Assembly: GCA_023473425.1 (NCBI GenBank)
Contig: JAMCYG010000016.1
Coordinates: 1 to 49,109, forward strand
Reading direction: 5' to 3'
DNA from: Candidatus Martarchaeota archaeon
GTDB taxonomy: Archaea > Micrarchaeota > Micrarchaeia > Micrarchaeales > Micrarchaeaceae
DNA: 49,109 bases
The first letter of the stretch is position 1. Each line of letters begins with the position of its first letter. The notes beneath the pieces are model-generated. The model was given only the letters and a program-made list of their open reading frames with translations. It was not told where the DNA came from and did no database searches. Positions 41,735 through 49,109 of this stretch are shown here, piece by piece. Position numbers and translations under genes: made by a program.

Positions 41735-41941
41735 GTGTTTAACATAAAGATCAAGGACATAAGGGCGCTGAACGAGAACGAGCTGAAGAACAGGATGAAC
41801 GATCTTGTTCTTGAGCTGCAGATCGAGAAGAGCAAGGTCGCCTCGACGGGGGTCTCAAGCAAGGTCGTCAAGTCTAGAGAGATCAGGAGGACTATAGCTA
41901 GGATAAAGACGGTGCTAAATGAAAGGGGTGCGACTAAGTAA
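41735..41941 (+). CDS. rpl29: Ribosomal protein uL29
   Basis: A 68-residue two-helix large-subunit protein located near the tunnel exit. Pattern R-A-L-N-E-N-E-L-K-N-R and R-E-I-R-R-T-I-A-R-I-K-T-V-L-N-E-R is typical. GTG start at 41735. The stop codon is immediately followed by the ATG of aIF1 with no spacer, a gene pair kept in many archaeal ribosomal operons. Confidence 0.93.
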   Translation: MFNIKIKDIRALNENELKNRMNDLVLELQIEKSKVASTGVSSKVVKSREIRRTIARIKTVLNERGATK

Positions 41942-42256
41942 ATGGCGGACATTTGCCCTAAGTGCGGATTGCCTAAGGAAATATGCGTGTGCCAGGTCCT
42001 CGAAAGGGAAACCGAAACGAAGATCAGGATATACACGAAGAAGGCGAAGTTCAGGAAGGTCGTCACCGTCATCGAAGGTATACCAACAAGCGAGCTTGAG
42101 CAGACCGCAAAGAGCATAAAGAGAGTACTTGCAACTGGCGGCACCTACAAGAGCGACGAAGGTATAATTGAGCTGCAGGGAGACCACAAGGACAAGGCGA
42201 AGAATGCCCTAATAAGCATAGGCTATGCGGAATCCGCTATAGACGTCGCTGCGTAA
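41942..42256 (+). CDS. Translation initiation factor aIF1 (SUI1)
   Basis: A 104-residue start-codon selection factor. The N terminus carries a zinc-like C-P-K-C-G-L-P-K-E-I-C-V-C; the SUI1 core shows V-V-T-V-I-E-G, L-A-T-G-G-T-Y and I-I-E-L-Q-G-D-H. It begins directly after the uL29 stop. Confidence 0.94.
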   Translation: MADICPKCGLPKEICVCQVLERETETKIRIYTKKAKFRKVVTVIEGIPTSELEQTAKSIKRVLATGGTYKSDEGIIELQGDHKDKAKNALISIGYAESAIDVAA

Positions 42257-42315
42257 GCGTGTTGTAAAGAGATTTAATACTCCCCAGCTATATCCATGCA
42301 TCCTGGTGCAACCTC

Positions 42316-43302
42316 ATGGCAGTGATCGGGATAGAGAGCAGCGCACATACCCTTGGAGTGGGCATATCCGAAAATGGAAAGGTCCTTGCGAATGCCCGCG
42401 AGATGTACAGCATAGGAAGCGGCGGAATGATTCCTATGAAAGTGGCCGACTTCCATGCCGGCAATGTGCGCAAGGTAGTCAGGAGCGCATTGAGAGAAGC
42501 CGGCCTGAAACTATCTGATATAACAGCAATAGGCTACACAAAGGGACCAGGGATAGGACCATGCCTCAGGGTGGCCCAGGTTGCAGCAAAGACTATCGCT
42601 GCACAGTACCACATACCTATTTTTCCTGTAAATCACGCGATAGCCCACATAGAAATAACCAAGCAGCTATTTCATTCAAGTGACCCGCTGACGCTTTACG
42701 TTAGTGGCGGGAACTCCCAGATTGTTGCGCTAGACAGCGAGCCGTATATGCACTACAAGGTTTACGGGGAGACTTTTGACATAGGCGTAGGCAACATGAT
42801 CGACAGCTTCGCGAGGGAAGCGAAGCTCACTCCTGCATGGGGGTCCACGGTCGCCAAGGTTGCCCAAGGCGGAAAATACGTAGAGATGCCGTACAGCGTG
42901 AAGGGCATGGACTTTACCTTTACTGGCTTGCTCACGCACGCCACAAAGGTCCTGCATTCCGGTACTGTGAATCTCAGGGACGTAGCATACTCACTACAGG
43001 AGACTGCGTTCGCCATGTTGGTTGAAGCGATGGAAAGAGCGCTGTTTCTCACTTCCAAGAAGGATGTCACTCTCTGCGGCGGAGTGGCCCAAAGCACACG
43101 CCTTCAGGAGATGCTCAAGGGCATGGCAAGATCTCATGGGACTAGATTCTTCGTCGCGCCGAATGAGTACAATGCCGATAATGGAGCGATGATTGCAGTA
43201 GTGGCCGAGAAGATGCATGAGTCAGGCATTAAGTGTCCCATTAGTGCATGCACGGTCGACCAGAAATACAGGATAGACAGCGTGAGGGTGGCATGGCAGT
43301 GA
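42316..43302 (+). CDS. kae1: KEOPS subunit Kae1 (tRNA t6A threonylcarbamoyltransferase)
   Basis: A 328-residue ASKHA-fold enzyme making t6A37 on ANN-decoding tRNAs. The metal histidines are H107 and H111 (N-H-A-I-A-H). It also has G-I-E-S-S-A-H at the start, V-S-G-G-N-S-Q, and C-G-G-V-A-Q-S. Its last ten bases overlap the start of bud32. In many archaea the two are one fused gene; here they are separate. Confidence 0.95.
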   Translation: MAVIGIESSAHTLGVGISENGKVLANAREMYSIGSGGMIPMKVADFHAGNVRKVVRSALREAGLKLSDITAIGYTKGPGIGPCLRVAQVAAKTIAAQYHIPIFPVNHAIAHIEITKQLFHSSDPLTLYVSGGNSQIVALDSEPYMHYKVYGETFDIGVGNMIDSFAREAKLTPAWGSTVAKVAQGGKYVEMPYSVKGMDFTFTGLLTHATKVLHSGTVNLRDVAYSLQETAFAMLVEAMERALFLTSKKDVTLCGGVAQSTRLQEMLKGMARSHGTRFFVAPNEYNADNGAMIAVVAEKMHESGIKCPISACTVDQKYRIDSVRVAWQ

Positions 43303-43922
43303 AGAAGATAGGGGAGGGTGCAGAAGCGATCATCTACACTACGAGATTCATGTCTCGAAGTGCAGTGCTGAAGAGGAGGATGCCTAAAAACTACAGGGCC
43401 CGCGCCATAGACGAGCTGCTTAGGCGCCAGAGGACTAAGAATGAGGCCCGCGCCATAGCTCTTGCCCACGAATCTGGAGTAAGGTCGCCAGAGCTGCTGC
43501 TCGTCGCTGATTATGAAATACTGATGGGTGTGATGCGCGGCACAATGCTCTCTAATTATATGCGCAAGAGCAAAAAGGAAATGCGCAGCATTATGCGCGA
43601 GATAGGCAAAGCGGCAGCGCTCATGCACAATGCAGGTCTGGCGCACGGCGACTACACTCCTGCCAACATAATCATCAGCGGCAGTCATGCAGGTGTCATA
43701 GATTTCGGCCTGGCCACAATGCTGCCTTCAACGGAAGACAAGGCCATGGACCTGATACTGATGAAGAGGTCGGTATCTCCTAGTGATTACAGGACTGTAG
43801 AAACAGCGTACAGGAAATTTAGCTCTGATTCTGCAAAGGTGCTGAACCGTGTCAGTTCGATAGAGAGGCGGGGCAGATACAAAACCCGGACACTTGAGAC
43901 TTTTAGTTCTAAGGGCGTTTGA
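43293..43922 (+). CDS. bud32: KEOPS subunit Bud32 (atypical kinase/ATPase)
   Basis: A 209-residue small RIO-like kinase that stimulates Kae1. N-terminal G-E-G-A-E-A-I-I replaces the usual glycine loop. The catalytic segment has H-G-D120-Y-T-P-A-N125, and D137-F-G-L-A binds metal. ATG 43293 lies within the end of kae1 (10-base overlap), indicating translational coupling. Converges with the zinc-finger membrane gene, 7 bases apart. Confidence 0.94.
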   Translation: MAVKKIGEGAEAIIYTTRFMSRSAVLKRRMPKNYRARAIDELLRRQRTKNEARAIALAHESGVRSPELLLVADYEILMGVMRGTMLSNYMRKSKKEMRSIMREIGKAAALMHNAGLAHGDYTPANIIISGSHAGVIDFGLATMLPSTEDKAMDLILMKRSVSPSDYRTVETAYRKFSSDSAKVLNRVSSIERRGRYKTRTLETFSSKGV

Positions 43923-43929
43923 GCAGGCG

Positions 43930-44823
43930 TCAGAATCTTCCGGCGCTAGGCCACTCCACCTGCACGTCGTTTGCCGCATACGGCATTGGTGTCTCGCTAG
44001 TGTAATATACTCTAGAGTATGCCAGTGCGACTATCGCGGCAAAGGACACGCCTCCAAGAACCGCAACGTACAACAGGCCTGTGCTCAGATATTCATAGCT
44101 TGCAATTGACGCCATGAATACGCCAGACAGTATTCCTAGTGCGAATCCCTTCGGTGAATTTAACAGTATAAGCACACCTGCTATCAATCCCAGGAATGCG
44201 AAGAGCGCTTCTACGAGCACGGCGAAGTACACCAACGTAGCCTTCGACATGAATTCGAAGAATCCAACCTGGTTCGCAAAGCTTATTATGTAGGACAGTT
44301 GCGCATATGAGTAATAAACATACAGCGCGAAAACTGCTATGAAAAGTGCAGCGGCTATCATGCTCAGGTTCCCGTATTTGGCAGTTATGGTATCTGCGTT
44401 CTTCGTACCAACCTTATCTATGTCCTCAAGGCAATAATACCTGCCGTTGTACTCCTCTATATCCTCAAAGCAGAATGCCCTGTGGCAGTAGCTGCATACA
44501 GCGTATGCGCTCCTCCACGGATGCCAGACACAGTACATACCCTTCGCTGCGTCTATGCTGTCCTCCTCCGCCCTGGTCAGCTTGCCTTTCCTCTCAGAGA
44601 GCGCCTGACCTACCTCGAGCTCCTCAGCCTCCTCAACTGCTGCCTCTCCTGGAGCCTTATACACGACTGTACGCGGCGCCTCCTCTTCCTCCGCCTCTTC
44701 AGCCTCGGGCGCTGTCTCCTCTGCCTTGGCTGGCTTTCTCTGCGGTGCCCTTTTCGCTCCGCCCTTCTTAAGACTTTTCCTCTCCCTGAATATGAGGAGG
44801 TCCTCATCAGGGTCTATGGCCAT
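43930..44823 (-). CDS. Zinc-finger multispanning membrane protein
   Basis: A roughly 297-residue protein. Residues 1-90 are low-complexity, Glu/Ala/Lys-rich and cytoplasmic-looking. Residues about 95-135 have a B-box/LIM-like zinc site (C-V-W-H-P, C-S-Y-C, C-F-E-D-I, Y-Y-C-L-E-D). Four or so transmembrane helices fill 150-275, then a short tail ends W-P-S-A-G-R-F. Its ATG overlaps the eS26 stop (TGATG), so the two are coupled. Function unknown; a ribosome- or protein-handling role is only suggested by its partner. Confidence 0.7.
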   Translation of the reverse strand: MAIDPDEDLLIFRERKSLKKGGAKRAPQRKPAKAEETAPEAEEAEEEEAPRTVVYKAPGEAAVEEAEELEVGQALSERKGKLTRAEEDSIDAAKGMYCVWHPWRSAYAVCSYCHRAFCFEDIEEYNGRYYCLEDIDKVGTKNADTITAKYGNLSMIAAALFIAVFALYVYYSYAQLSYIISFANQVGFFEFMSKATLVYFAVLVEALFAFLGLIAGVLILLNSPKGFALGILSGVFMASIASYEYLSTGLLYVAVLGGVSFAAIVALAYSRVYYTSETPMPYAANDVQVEWPSAGRF

Positions 44824-45068
44824 CAAATTCCCCTTCTAGCAGCCCTATTTATCGCATCCCTCTTCTTCTTTTCGAAGATTCCCCTGTGCTTTGCGCAGCT
44901 TATACAATAGTATACCTTCATCCGCTCGAAGAACCTGACATCGTTCGCGGTCTTGAGCTCCGTGCTGAAGCTCACTCCTTTCTCGTATGCGACTGCCTTG
45001 TCCCTCGGCACCTTACGGCCGCAAGACTCGCAGGTGACCAGAGTTGACTTTCCTCTCAAAACAAACAC
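44823..45068 (-). CDS. rps26e: Ribosomal protein eS26
   Basis: An 81-residue small-subunit protein with a zinc site formed by C13-x2-C16 and C55-x2-C58. The context C-E-S-C-G-R-K-V-P-R-D-K-A-V and V-Y-Y-C-I-S-C-A-K-H matches eS26, which lies near the mRNA exit channel. GTG start at 45068. Present in only some archaeal lineages. Confidence 0.88.
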   Translation of the reverse strand: MFVLRGKSTLVTCESCGRKVPRDKAVAYEKGVSFSTELKTANDVRFFERMKVYYCISCAKHRGIFEKKKRDAINRAARRGI

Positions 45069-45153
45069 CTATCTTTATAATATCAAATCAAAAGGATTAA
45101 TAACCATTTTGCAAAATCCCTATTTGTCTGATACAGGATTGTAAGTGTTTAAA

Positions 45154-45756
45154 ATGCGCGCATACATAATGTCCGAATCTCCGGAGGGTGCGATAAGCGT
45201 ATCCAATGCGGTAAGCTCAAGCGGCTCAACTCCCATAATATCCAACAGGCGCGCTAAGGGCTACAGGGAGATGCTTGATGAGATAGCCTCGCAGGCCGGA
45301 TCCTATGATCTGTTCTTCATGGTCACCTCTGATCCAGTCAATGCATCAATAGATGCCAACAAGCGGCCAGGCATAAGGGCATATTTCTGCGACAACCAGA
45401 AATATGTAAGTATGAGCCGTGATGCAGGCGCCAACGTGATAATATTCGACCTTAGGACTGTTGGCAGGCCGGAATACGCAGACATAATATCCAGCATAGT
45501 TAGCACTTCAATCCCGAGCAGGGCAGCGACAGGCATACAAAAAATCATACCTTTCGGGAAGCAGACAGCGCAGGCCGGCCCTGCTTATACGCAGCCGCAG
45601 CAGGCCAAAACCCAGAAGCGCGCTGTGATCGACCCGAAGCCAAAGAGCAAGGGCAGGGAGAAAGAACCAGAAGAGGAGCCGGAGCCCAGTGCGCCATCCC
45701 AGAAGCAGAGGACTGGCCTGTTCGGCAAGCTAAAAGATTCACTCGGCATAGAATAA
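45154..45756 (+). CDS. RpiB/LacAB-fold-like protein lacking the catalytic loop
   Basis: About 200 residues from ATG 45154. Residues 52-123 align by pattern with ribose-5-phosphate isomerase B: S-I-D-A-N-K-R-P-G-I-R-A (66-76), C79, S-R-D-A-G-A-N-V-I, and a following helix. The family's catalytic G-T-G-x-G loop is replaced by V-T-S-D-P-V-N (57-63), and the N-terminal D-H-A-G motif is absent. The C-terminal 70 residues are a Pro/Lys/Glu-rich disordered tail. Probably not an isomerase; perhaps a ligand-binding or regulatory relic. GTG 45145 is an alternative start. The XRE regulator follows after 20 bases. Confidence 0.6.
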   Translation: MRAYIMSESPEGAISVSNAVSSSGSTPIISNRRAKGYREMLDEIASQAGSYDLFFMVTSDPVNASIDANKRPGIRAYFCDNQKYVSMSRDAGANVIIFDLRTVGRPEYADIISSIVSTSIPSRAATGIQKIIPFGKQTAQAGPAYTQPQQAKTQKRAVIDPKPKSKGREKEPEEEPEPSAPSQKQRTGLFGKLKDSLGIE

Positions 45757-45776
45757 ACTTTTCACGCTAACCTGGT

Positions 45777-46124
45777 GTGCAGTTGTACGCTGATTGTGCT
45801 AAGCTTACGAGGATATCCATACCTGCATCGAGACTGGCAATCGCGATAGAGCTGAGGCGTTCGGGAAAGATGAGCCAGGCAGATATTGCATCTCTGCTTG
45901 GGGTGGCACAGGCCTCGATAAGCAAGTATGAGAATGGGAAGCTTTCCGGCACGATCTCTGAGCTAGCACGCTACATAATCGACCGCGGCATCGCCGATAA
46001 GGCAGTAAGCAGCATATCGCGAAATACTAGCAAGAGCTCGGTGGCAAAGGAGATAGACCTGCTTGCCTCGTCAAGCCGCGTGTTCAGGAAGGCGTCAGCG
46101 CTTGTTTCTGCTATCAGGCACTGA
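45777..46124 (+). CDS. XRE-family helix-turn-helix regulator
   Basis: A 115-residue DNA-binding protein. The HTH (about residues 24-60) reads M-S-Q-A-D-I-A-S-L-L-G-V-A-Q-A-S-I-S-K-Y-E and is complete; a helical C-terminal part may dimerise. Starts at GTG 45777 or TTG 45783 (GGTG lies upstream). It may regulate itself or the RpiB-like gene. Its 3' end overlaps the convergent translin gene by 30 bases. Confidence 0.83.
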   Translation: MQLYADCAKLTRISIPASRLAIAIELRRSGKMSQADIASLLGVAQASISKYENGKLSGTISELARYIIDRGIADKAVSSISRNTSKSSVAKEIDLLASSSRVFRKASALVSAIRH

Positions 46125-46703
46125 TGCACGCCCTGCGAGGTCGCTGCCTATCTGCTCTATCTGTATTCTTGCCACATCCTGCTTTCTCCTAAATCCGTTT
46201 ATGACAGCGTCGGGGAACCTGAGCCCTCGCGTAGAATCGTATATGTCTGTCATGTGCCTATAGTACTTTTCCGCGCGCTGATAGTTCCCGGCCCTGAGCT
46301 CCTCGAGCGCCTCCCTCTTCAGCTCTCCAACCACATCGAGAAGGCCGAGGAGGTACTGTTCCGGCTCTATTCCGATCTCGTCCATTTTTGGTATCTCATC
46401 GCGGCGTACTATACCGTATAAGCAGTAAGCCTCAGCATACTCCTGGTATGCCTGGGAAGACTGGCTCTTGAAGCTGCCATCGATTTTCTCCAGCCTTTTC
46501 AGGTCGGACCTTATCCTCGTCAGTAGGGCTTCAGAGCCCTTCTCATCGCCCTTATGCAGCAGGGTTATTGAATTGGAGCAGTCCCTGACAATCATCCTAG
46601 TCAACGTGAGCACGCTGTCAAAGTCCTTCTGCTTTGACTCAAGATGCTCTATGGCCCTGCTTATATCGTTCTCTATTGATGTCCTACCCTTAGCTTTTGC
46701 CAT
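46095..46703 (-). CDS. Translin-family protein
   Basis: A 202-residue all-helical protein. The family core is visible: Y-Q-E-Y-A-E-A-Y-C-L-Y, Q-Y-L-L-G-L-L-D-V-V-G-E-L-K-R, and Y-R-H-M-T-D-I-Y. Archaeal translins form octamers that bind single-stranded DNA/RNA and some cleave RNA. It follows ogg on the same strand with a four-base gap, so the three minus genes glyS-ogg-translin are likely co-transcribed. Confidence 0.88.
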   Translation of the reverse strand: MAKAKGRTSIENDISRAIEHLESKQKDFDSVLTLTRMIVRDCSNSITLLHKGDEKGSEALLTRIRSDLKRLEKIDGSFKSQSSQAYQEYAEAYCLYGIVRRDEIPKMDEIGIEPEQYLLGLLDVVGELKREALEELRAGNYQRAEKYYRHMTDIYDSTRGLRFPDAVINGFRRKQDVARIQIEQIGSDLAGRASVPDSRNKR

Positions 46704-46707
46704 TCAA

Positions 46708-47631
46708 TCACGAAAGTACTATGTTTGCATTCCTTATATCATTGGAGTCATGCAGGCTCTTGTAATTCCTCGAATAATGAAATAGATACTGCTGCGCATA
46801 TCCGGCGAGCCTGCCCCATCTCTCTTCTGCAAATGCGTGCAATACGTCTACGCCCTTCCTCTCCTTACCGAAGTATACACTTTCCAGCATGCGCTTTATC
46901 CACGTGTCTATCGGGAAGGCCTCCAGCTTGCCATATCCCATTAGCGCTATACAGTCTGCGACCTTGTCACCGACTCCGTCTATCTCCATTAGCGATTCCT
47001 TCAGCGAATCATACCCTTTTCTGCGCAGCCCGTACAGGTCCATGTTCTCTGAGCAGAATCGTGCCGCGCTCTCGAGATATCTCGCCCTGAAGCCTGCGCC
47101 TATGCTCCCCAAAACTTTGCTCCCCGCATCTGACATCTGTTCGCTCGTAGGGAAAGCCTTTCCAAGCATGTGCCCGTCACGGTCATACACTGGGCTTCCA
47201 AGTGCGTCTATGAGCCGCTTGGTTATCATCCTTATCCTCTTAACGTTGTTGAACTGCGATATTATGAAGCATACGGCTGTCTCCCACGGGTCGTTAAGTG
47301 TGAGCCTCATCCCTTTATACTCCTGTATTGCCTGGTCTATGAAACTGTCGGTGTTGATTCTACTGTATATATCCTCCATATCATCATCAAGCCTCAGCCT
47401 CTGCTTTACCTTGTATATTTTACTTGCACCAGAATCTGCAAGCACTATCCTGCCGTCTGCCACGGTGCCAGTGTGTGTGACGTCAAACTTTTCGTTTCCT
47501 TCGAAATAGACTAGCCTGCCATTCCCATAGAAATCTGCGTGAAACGTGAGCGGCTGCGCACTCTCGAACGTATCCTTCATGTTAAAGCAGTGTACTTCTT
47601 TCCCGAATGGCCTGCCTACAGACCTTTTCAT
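46708..47631 (-). CDS. ogg: 8-oxoguanine DNA glycosylase (OGG1 type)
   Basis: A 307-residue base-excision repair enzyme. It has an N-terminal OGG1-like beta domain, then N-D-P-W-E-T (about 113-118), and the HhH-GPD motif with catalytic K223 and D242 (G-V-G-D-K-V-A-D-C ... P-I-D-T-W-I). The length matches OGG1 rather than the shorter archaeal AGOG or OGG2. The start overlaps the glyS stop (ATGA). Confidence 0.92.
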   Translation of the reverse strand: MKRSVGRPFGKEVHCFNMKDTFESAQPLTFHADFYGNGRLVYFEGNEKFDVTHTGTVADGRIVLADSGASKIYKVKQRLRLDDDMEDIYSRINTDSFIDQAIQEYKGMRLTLNDPWETAVCFIISQFNNVKRIRMITKRLIDALGSPVYDRDGHMLGKAFPTSEQMSDAGSKVLGSIGAGFRARYLESAARFCSENMDLYGLRRKGYDSLKESLMEIDGVGDKVADCIALMGYGKLEAFPIDTWIKRMLESVYFGKERKGVDVLHAFAEERWGRLAGYAQQYLFHYSRNYKSLHDSNDIRNANIVLS

Positions 47632-49109
47632 GCTATTTCCTCGATCTTCGCTCTTGTCTGCTTTGCATCCTCTATGTTTCGCAATGTTACCGTATTGTCT
47701 TCGAGGCTCTGGAAATCTACGGTTATCGCCCTGCGCACGCCCACTTCGTCGGCCCTGGCATACCTCTTTCCTATGCTTCCAGTGCTGGAATAATATGCCC
47801 CTATCCCCTTGGACCTGAGCCGCTCTAGGATATCTTTCGCCATCGCGACCAGCTTCTCATCCTTCTGAAGAGGGAACACCGCATAGTCATAGGGCGCTAT
47901 GCTGCTGTTAAGCAGCATTACGTCCCATCCGCGCTCCTCATCGAAATAGTGCGAGTTGAAGAGCAGGGTCCACAGCATCCTATCAATCCCTATGCTGACC
48001 TCTATGACATGCGGCAGGACCTTCTTGCCATCAATGCTGATTGACATGTCTACTCCGGAATGCGCCTGATGGTTGGATAAGTCGAAATCCGTTCTGTAGG
48101 CTATACCTGTAATCTCCTCAAACCTGTTGTCTAAGCTGACTTCTACGTCTATGTTGCCTTTGGAATAGTGTGGCAACTCCTCCGGGAGCGCCTGCCTGAA
48201 CCTGACAGCGTCATCCTTGAATCCGACCAGCCTCAGGAATACAAGATACTTGTAGGCCAGATAGGCAAAAAGGGTGTTTGGTATTGCTCCGCAGTCGAGT
48301 GCTTCCTTTATAGTTGCGCTCTTCATACCCCTCCCCTTCCTTTGATCTTCAGCTGTCAGCAAGTTGATCTTTTCGCCCATGAATCCCTCATCTATGCTTT
48401 TCCCGTCTATGAATATTCCTTCAGCATCAGCATCAAAAAAGTATTCCAGCTCCATCTGCGAGAACTCCCTGAGCCTTATAAGCATCCTTCTTGGTGAAAT
48501 TTCATTCCTAAACGCCTTTCCGACTGTGCCTATTCCAATGGGCAGCTTCATTCCACCAGCTGAAAATATCTTCTTAAAATCTAGGAATATGCTCTGCGCG
48601 GTTTCCGGCCTGAGATAGCCTTTCACGGCCCCTTTCGGACCAACAGATACCTGCATCATCAGATTGAAAGGCTCTGCGTCTCCGAGCACACCCCCGCACT
48701 TGTTGCAGTTTATCTTATTCTCTTTGACCATCCTGTCAAGGTCCTTTGCAGTCGCACTTTTCAGCTTGTCTATCGATTCCGTGTCACCTTTCGACTCGAA
48801 GAACTCTTCTAACAGCTTGTCCACTCTGTAGCTGCTCTTACAGTCCTTGCAGTACACCAGATAATCGAAGAACTTCTCCACGTGCCCGCTGGCCTCGAAC
48901 ACCTTTTCCGGACCTATGACTGTAGTGTCTATCTCAACATTTCCCATGCCCTCTATGAAATAACGCCTCCATGCGCCTATCAAATTGTTTTTTATCCTGG
49001 TGCCCTCTGGACCCAAGTCGTAAAAACCGCTCATTTCCCCATACGCGCTGAAGGACGGTATCACAAGGTTCCTTCTTATGGCTAAGTTGATCAGCGCATC
49101 TATGTTCTG
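47628..49109 (-). CDS. glyS: Glycine-tRNA ligase, 5' end cut by window
   Basis: A class II synthetase of the archaeal/eukaryotic dimer type. The frame is open to the window edge: N-L-A-I-R-R-N-L-V-I-P-S-F-S-A-Y-G precedes G-F-Y-D-L-G-P-E-G, so a few N-terminal residues lie outside. Motif 2 (F-R-N-E-I-S-P-R) and motif 3 (G-I-D-R-M-L-W) are visible. A four-cysteine site (C-K-D-C ... C-N-K-C) is also present. The C-terminal anticodon domain ends I-E-E-I-A. First gene of a likely operon with ogg and translin. Confidence 0.95.
   Translation of the reverse strand, partial: QNIDALINLAIRRNLVIPSFSAYGEMSGFYDLGPEGTRIKNNLIGAWRRYFIEGMGNVEIDTTVIGPEKVFEASGHVEKFFDYLVYCKDCKSSYRVDKLLEEFFESKGDTESIDKLKSATAKDLDRMVKENKINCNKCGGVLGDAEPFNLMMQVSVGPKGAVKGYLRPETAQSIFLDFKKIFSAGGMKLPIGIGTVGKAFRNEISPRRMLIRLREFSQMELEYFFDADAEGIFIDGKSIDEGFMGEKINLLTAEDQRKGRGMKSATIKEALDCGAIPNTLFAYLAYKYLVFLRLVGFKDDAVRFRQALPEELPHYSKGNIDVEVSLDNRFEEITGIAYRTDFDLSNHQAHSGVDMSISIDGKKVLPHVIEVSIGIDRMLWTLLFNSHYFDEERGWDVMLLNSSIAPYDYAVFPLQKDEKLVAMAKDILERLRSKGIGAYYSSTGSIGKRYARADEVGVRRAITVDFQSLEDNTVTLRNIEDAKQTRAKIEEIA

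Noticed and set aside
1-49109. CRISPR arrays, insertion sequences, prophage or att sites.
   Set aside because: No regularly spaced repeats, transposase or integrase genes, or terminal inverted repeats were seen on reading both strands.

Overview
This window is a gene-dense piece of an archaeal chromosome. The archaeal assignment rests on a geranylgeranyl reductase-type lipid enzyme, eukaryote-type ribosomal proteins (eS19, eS26, eL31, eL39, eL41), aIF1/SUI1, aIF6, prefoldin, PDCD5, SRP54/FtsY, Kae1/Bud32, topoisomerase VI subunit A, membrane-anchored LonB, translin and an intron-bearing tRNA. Short genes, tiny intergenic gaps, many stop/start overlaps and several lineage-specific small proteins suggest a streamlined DPANN genome. 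Together with a Nuo-type respiratory complex, I infer a Micrarchaeota (ARMAN-like) organism. A genome comparison would be needed to prove this. Starts are ATG, GTG or TTG, often preceded by GGTG or GTGAT, which fits the archaeal 16S rRNA 3' end.

Layout. 1-3.8 kb: tRNA-Ser(UGA) with an intron, a CDP-alcohol phosphatidyltransferase, and small or secreted proteins of unknown function. 3.9-10.8 kb: nuoHIJKLMN, the membrane arm plus one ferredoxin subunit of respiratory complex I, with no nuoABCD or nuoEFG beside it. 10.8-13.4 kb: a lipid reductase, a single-repeat TBP-like protein and a GT4 glycosyltransferase. 13.5-17.8 kb: SRP54, a 24-residue lysine-rich peptide, a DRG-type GTPase, a winged-helix-like protein, and TatD directly abutting tRNA-Arg. 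17.9-22.1 kb: an exported DUF929 thiol-redox-like protein, a small membrane protein with a CGC motif, a tandem V4R protein, SecY and tiny eL41. 22.2-28.2 kb: a surface protein, DUF763, CysRS, FtsZ and a beta-CASP RNase. 28.3-33 kb: a tail-anchored wHTH protein, ADP-forming acetyl-CoA synthetase (beta, alpha), a class-III aminotransferase and a hotdog thioesterase. 33.2-37.1 kb: eS19, PDCD5, eL39, eL31, aIF6, prefoldin alpha and FtsY. 37.2-41.6 kb: a lone secretion/pilus ATPase, topo VI A and LonB. 41.7-45.1 kb: uL29, aIF1, Kae1, Bud32, a zinc-finger membrane protein and eS26. 45.1-49.1 kb: an RpiB-like protein lacking its catalytic loop, an XRE regulator, translin, OGG1 and a 5'-truncated GlyRS.

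How it fits together. The genes make up core information processing and protein export (SRP54, FtsY and SecY all lie here) plus two energy modules: proton-translocating complex I and ATP-yielding acyl-CoA cleavage. The best candidates for undescribed biology are five. (1) A stand-alone second half of TBP, apparently starting at ACG. (2) NuoM and NuoN whose key membrane lysines and glutamate are replaced. (3) The DUF929 / CGC membrane protein / tandem V4R / SecY cluster. (4) The catalytically emptied RpiB-like protein. (5) A tiny lysine-rich peptide gene with its own terminator. No CRISPR array, insertion sequence or prophage is visible.
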